Assembly: GCA_021823045.1 (NCBI GenBank)
Contig: JAKAPB010000062.1
Location: 1 to 8,046 of the forward strand
Length of the DNA stretch: 8,046 nt
DNA from: Actinomycetes bacterium
Lineage (GTDB): Bacteria > Actinomycetota > Acidimicrobiia > Acidimicrobiales > Acidimicrobiaceae
Direction: 5' to 3'
The translations under genes were made by a program, and so were the position numbers. Of the stretch, positions 6,013-8,046 are shown in pieces. Each line of letters starts with the position of its first letter. The stretch's first letter is position 1. The notes beneath the pieces were generated by a model. The model made no database searches and was not told the DNA's origin. It saw only the letters and a program-made list of their open reading frames with translations.

Positions 6013-6033
6013 TGTGGATAACTCTGTGGAAAA
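6013..6033 (-). promoter_or_regulatory. Pair of DnaA boxes before dnaA
   Basis: TGTGGATAA (6013-6021) is a perfect TTATCCACA box on the minus strand. TGTGGAAAA (6025-6033, TTTTCCACA) starts exactly 12 bp later in the same orientation. They end 15 bases before the dnaA ATG at 6049, where bound DnaA could both repress dnaA and serve the origin. Confidence 0.85.
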
Positions 6034-6048
6034 GATAACTCTTTGGGG

Positions 6049-7530
6049 ATGGATTGGATGCAAAACGTAACGGATCTGTGGATAACTTGTGCCGACGTGC
6101 TGAGATCTCATGTGGGGGACTCCACCTTCAGGACCACCTTCGCCGGGATCGAGCCGATCTCATTAGACGCAAACACTCTTACTTTGAATACTCCGAATGT
6201 GTTGATCAAAGAACGGGTCAACCAGAAGTACTTAGACCTCCTAGAAGAGGTGATCCAAGAGTTGACGGGTGAGGACCTAACGGTCTCTTTAACGAGCACC
6301 CCAAAGAGCGAGAGTCAACTTGAAACGGAGCCTCCTTCAACTACCGAAAGGTCCCCTGCGACAACATCAGTGTCAGCATTGAACTATCCTGGTTCTTCCA
6401 GAAGCTCATCTCCAACACGAAAGGGGGCTAAGGCGGCATCTTACGACTCAATGTTCCCTGGTGATCAGGGTAGATCCTCATCATCTAAGGGAATCTCCAT
6501 CGGGGTAGATCCTAGATACAGCTTCGACTCCTTTGTCATCGGAGCATCAAATCGCTTCGCCCATGCAGCTGCCCTTAGCGTAGCCGAACAGCCAGCGCAG
6601 TCCTATAACCCCCTTTTCATTCACGGGGACGCCGGCCTCGGAAAGACACACCTTCTACACGCGATAGGGAACTACGTAGTTGAGAACTACCCCCACCTAG
6701 GCGTCCGGTACGTCTCTACCGAGACCTTCCTAAATGAATTCGTCGACGCAATACGGAAGAACTCGACGACTTCATTCAAACGTAAATACCGCGAGTGTGA
6801 TGTACTTCTTGTCGACGACGTCCAATTCTTAGAGAGTCGAGAGTCACTACAGGAGGAGTTCTTCCACACTTTTAACTCCTTGTATGCGGCCAAGGGGCAG
6901 ATCGTTATCACCTCCGACCGACCACCAAAGGCATTATCAACCCTCGAGGACAGGCTAAAGAGCAGATTTCTCTCTGGCCTCACCACCGACGTTCAGCCCC
7001 CGGAGATCGAAACCCGCCTGGCGATTCTACGAAAGAAGGCGGATGAAAACCACTATCACCTTCCAGACGACGTCGCCGAGTTCATCGCCTCCAACGTTCG
7101 TGACAACATAAGAGAACTCGAGGGTGCGCTAATTAGGGTATCCGCCTATTCTTCTCTGAATAAGTCGCCAATAGACATCACGCTGGCTAAGGAGATCCTC
7201 TCGGACATCGATGGGCGGGAGAGGGACTCGGTTATCACCCCGAAGATCATCCTGGAACAGACGTCAAAATACTTCAACTGTTCTGTCTTTGCCCTAATGG
7301 ACTCTTCTCGGAAAAAGCCGATCGTAACAGCACGCCAGATAGCGATGTACGTATTTCGGGAGATGACCGACTTGAGCTTCCCAGCAATCGGTAAAGAGTT
7401 TGGTGGTAGGGATCATACGACGGTGATGCACGCTGTTGACAAAATTGAACGCCTAATGGGAGAACACCGTGAGATCTACCAACAAGTCACTGAACTAGAA
7501 CAGCTCATTAGGTCTGCTCAGGGGGCATAA
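6049..7530 (+). CDS. dnaA: Chromosomal replication initiator DnaA
   Basis: DnaA binds DnaA boxes as an ATP complex, opens the origin and recruits the helicase. Numbered from the ATG at 6049 (493 residues): domain I about 1-83, with the conserved LW at 10-11; a Ser/Thr/Pro-rich linker about 84-150; an AAA+ domain with Walker A GDAGLGKT (193-200), Walker B LLVDDVQ (253-259), sensor 1 ITSD (287-290), the arginine-finger box RLKSRFLSGL (302-311) and sensor 2 in NIRELEGAL (353-361); and domain IV with the DnaA signature GGRDHTTVMHA (452-462). The start is uncertain: TTG 6043, ATG 6049 and ATG 6058 are in frame and none has a strong Shine-Dalgarno sequence. I chose the first ATG. A perfect DnaA box lies within codons 10-13. 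Confidence 0.97.
   Translation: MDWMQNVTDLWITCADVLRSHVGDSTFRTTFAGIEPISLDANTLTLNTPNVLIKERVNQKYLDLLEEVIQELTGEDLTVSLTSTPKSESQLETEPPSTTERSPATTSVSALNYPGSSRSSSPTRKGAKAASYDSMFPGDQGRSSSSKGISIGVDPRYSFDSFVIGASNRFAHAAALSVAEQPAQSYNPLFIHGDAGLGKTHLLHAIGNYVVENYPHLGVRYVSTETFLNEFVDAIRKNSTTSFKRKYRECDVLLVDDVQFLESRESLQEEFFHTFNSLYAAKGQIVITSDRPPKALSTLEDRLKSRFLSGLTTDVQPPEIETRLAILRKKADENHYHLPDDVAEFIASNVRDNIRELEGALIRVSAYSSLNKSPIDITLAKEILSDIDGRERDSVITPKIILEQTSKYFNCSVFALMDSSRKKPIVTARQIAMYVFREMTDLSFPAIGKEFGGRDHTTVMHAVDKIERLMGEHREIYQQVTELEQLIRSAQGA
6077..6085 (-). promoter_or_regulatory. Perfect DnaA box inside the dnaA coding region
   Basis: TGTGGATAA (TTATCCACA on the minus strand) lies in the codons for the conserved Leu-Trp-Ile of domain I (CTG TGG ATA A). 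It has the same orientation as the two boxes just upstream. Confidence 0.8.
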
Positions 7531-7533
7531 TAA

Positions 7534-7710
7534 ATGACTTTGAAATCTAAAAACCAACAAGTCGATTCTCTGCCTGCGGCTAGCTATGTGGAGAATACTG
7601 TGGAGAATACTGTGGACATCAAGGCACTAACTGTTGAAATGGTCGCAAAACTTAATAAGTTATACCCAGGCCATACACAGGTCAAAGAAGTGCAAGATAA
7701 GTCCCTGTGA
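7534..7710 (+). CDS. Possible 58-residue small protein between dnaA and dnaN (doubtful)
   Basis: An ATG lies three bases after the dnaA stop (TAA TAA ATG), with AGGGGG 8 bases upstream, and opens a 58-codon frame ending in TGA. The predicted peptide begins MTLKSKNQQVDSLPAASYVE, contains the repeat VENTVENTVD (19-28, the reading of the 12-bp DnaA-box repeats), a possible amphipathic helix DIKALTVEMVAKLNKLY (28-44) and ends HTQVKEVQDKSL. I recognise no family. It lies across origin sequence that has its own reason to be conserved, so an open frame alone is weak evidence. The peptide TQVKEV recurs in a frame before dnaA, where the DNA differs only at synonymous positions. It could equally be chance. 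Confidence 0.25.
   Translation: MTLKSKNQQVDSLPAASYVENTVENTVDIKALTVEMVAKLNKLYPGHTQVKEVQDKSL
7587..7619 (-). promoter_or_regulatory. Array of three DnaA boxes at a 12-bp period
   Basis: TGTGGAGAA (7587-7595), TGTGGAGAA (7599-7607) and TGTGGACAT (7611-7619) follow one another with a TAC triplet after each of the first two; the first two units are the identical 12-mer TGTGGAGAATAC. All share one orientation (TTCTCCACA, TTCTCCACA, ATGTCCACA on the minus strand). Confidence 0.85.
7672..7691. repeat. Element shared with the rpmH-dnaA gap, copy 2
   Basis: CATACACAGGTCAAAGAAGT is the partner of the copy at 5842-5863. Immediately before it, ATACCCAGGCC (7662-7672) resembles ATACACAGGTC (7673-7683) at 9 of 11 positions, so this copy has a local tandem partner. 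Confidence 0.6.
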
Positions 7711-7715
7711 ACTAA

Positions 7716-7735
7716 AGTGGACAGACTGTGGAGAA
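7716..7735 (-). promoter_or_regulatory. Two further DnaA boxes
   Basis: AGTGGACAG (7716-7724, CTGTCCACT on the minus strand, degenerate) is followed by TGTGGAGAA (7727-7735), a third copy of the TTCTCCACA variant in the array. Confidence 0.65.
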
Positions 7736-7766
7736 CAAAATGAACTTGAGCTGGACTTGTGCTAGC

Positions 7767-7782
7767 TTTTCCACAATCCACA
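7767..7782 (+). promoter_or_regulatory. DnaA boxes in the opposite orientation
   Basis: TTTTCCACA (7767-7775) is a good box on the plus strand. CAATCCACA (7774-7782) overlaps it by two bases and is a weak match. They face the other boxes and lie about 50 bases before dnaN. Confidence 0.65.
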
Positions 7783-7828
7783 GGACCTATTACAACTACT
7801 TCCATTTATACATACAAGAGGAGTTCTA

Positions 7829-8046
7829 GTGAGGTTTCGTTGTGACAAAGTCGCCCTCTTTGAGGGTCTGAGTGCAGCATCGCGAGCAAATGGTCGTCAG
7901 AGCTCTGCGGGAACTGTCAAGCTAGAACTAATCGGGCACAACTTGAGATTTATCGGTCGTGATACCGACTTGACCATCGAAGCGACCATCGAGGTCGCTT
8001 CTATCGAGGAGGGGGTTAGCGTCGTCCCGGTATCCCCTACGGTCGA
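7829..8046 (+). CDS. dnaN: DNA polymerase III sliding clamp, beta subunit (N-terminal part)
   Basis: DnaN is the ring-shaped clamp that tethers the replicative polymerase. Only the first 72 codons and two bases are in the window. The opening MRFRCDKVALFEGLSAASRA and the later LRFIGRDTDLTIEATIEV (residues 38-55) fit the first beta-clamp domain, including the region usually read as L-x-G-x-D-L. The GTG start follows a strong ribosome binding site, AAGAGGAG, with a 5-base spacer. Its place right after dnaA and the origin confirms the assignment. Confidence 0.93.
   Translation, partial: MRFRCDKVALFEGLSAASRANGRQSSAGTVKLELIGHNLRFIGRDTDLTIEATIEVASIEEGVSVVPVSPTV

Larger units (their letters stand above)
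5496..6048. other. oriC: rpmH-dnaA intergenic region, AT-rich left part of the replication origin
   Basis: These 553 bases hold no established gene. The central part (about 5640-5960) is clearly AT-rich compared with the genes on either side. From left to right it holds: the rpmH leader with small inverted repeats (ACTGTAACAGT at 5552-5562, GCGGC/GCCGC around 5534-5548, TAAGTGTC/GACACTTA at 5618-5680), a near-repeat CTCGTTAAT/CTCGGTTAAT with GTTAAT 12 bp apart (5695, 5707), candidate divergent promoters, a 10-bp palindrome GTAATATTAC (5833-5842), tandem 13-mers (5873-5898), and two DnaA boxes just before dnaA. This composition and position fit an origin with an unwinding element; the exact initiation site cannot be read from sequence. 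Confidence 0.8.
7531..7828. other. oriC: dnaA-dnaN intergenic region, right part of the replication origin
   Basis: This 298-base gap holds the densest DnaA-box cluster of the window: three boxes at a 12-bp period (7587-7619), two around 7716-7735 and two in the opposite orientation at 7767-7782, plus the second copy of the shared element at 7672-7691. In Actinobacteria the origin commonly lies between dnaA and dnaN, so this is probably the main DnaA-binding half. A 58-codon open frame covers its first part. I see no convincing dnaN promoter. Confidence 0.85.

Noticed and set aside
7584..7805. Minus-strand open frame of 73 codons between dnaA and dnaN
   Set aside because: It is an antisense reading of the DnaA-box region with a repetitive Ser/Thr/Val ending made by the box repeats, and has no family resemblance.

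Overview
This is a bacterial chromosome origin of replication with its usual flanking genes. The order, read leftward on the minus strand, is rpmH, rnpA, yidD, yidC, jag, rsmG, parA, parB (cut by the left edge). dnaA and dnaN (cut by the right edge) run rightward on the plus strand. This layout is typical of Actinobacteria. The moderate GC content, the 44-residue RpmH with [17 protein letters not shown], the actinobacterial-style YidC with a long basic tail, and two parS sites beside parA all fit an actinobacterium. My best guess is a member of the Acidimicrobiia, but this rests on recall and is not tested.

Region by region: 1-1531 holds parB and parA, which overlap by 8 bases. 1532-1907 has no gene but carries two identical parS sites 58 bp apart. 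1908-5495 is a tight minus-strand cluster of ribosome, RNase P and membrane-insertion genes with several overlaps. 5496-6048 is AT-rich, with candidate divergent promoters, tandem 13-mers resembling a DNA unwinding element, and DnaA boxes at its right end. dnaA follows, then a 298-base dnaA-dnaN gap with a second, denser DnaA-box cluster, including three boxes at an exact 12-bp period. dnaN begins at 7829.

The genes work together in an expected way. DnaA binds the boxes on both sides of its own gene and opens the duplex. DnaN is the clamp for the new forks. ParB loads at parS and with ParA moves the duplicated origins apart. RpmH, RnpA, YidD, YidC, Jag and RsmG serve ribosomes, RNase P, membrane insertion and 16S rRNA methylation. 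Genes run away from the origin on both sides, co-directional with the forks.

I found no mobile element, CRISPR array, tRNA or obvious accessory system. The unexpected features are small. They are: a perfect 15-bp palindrome inside rsmG; a YidC whose usually conserved groove arginine is methionine; a YidD with a repeat-bearing N-terminal extension; an 11-bp element shared by the two non-coding regions flanking dnaA, whose two copies differ only synonymously when read in one frame; and a 58-codon open frame spanning the 12-bp DnaA-box array.
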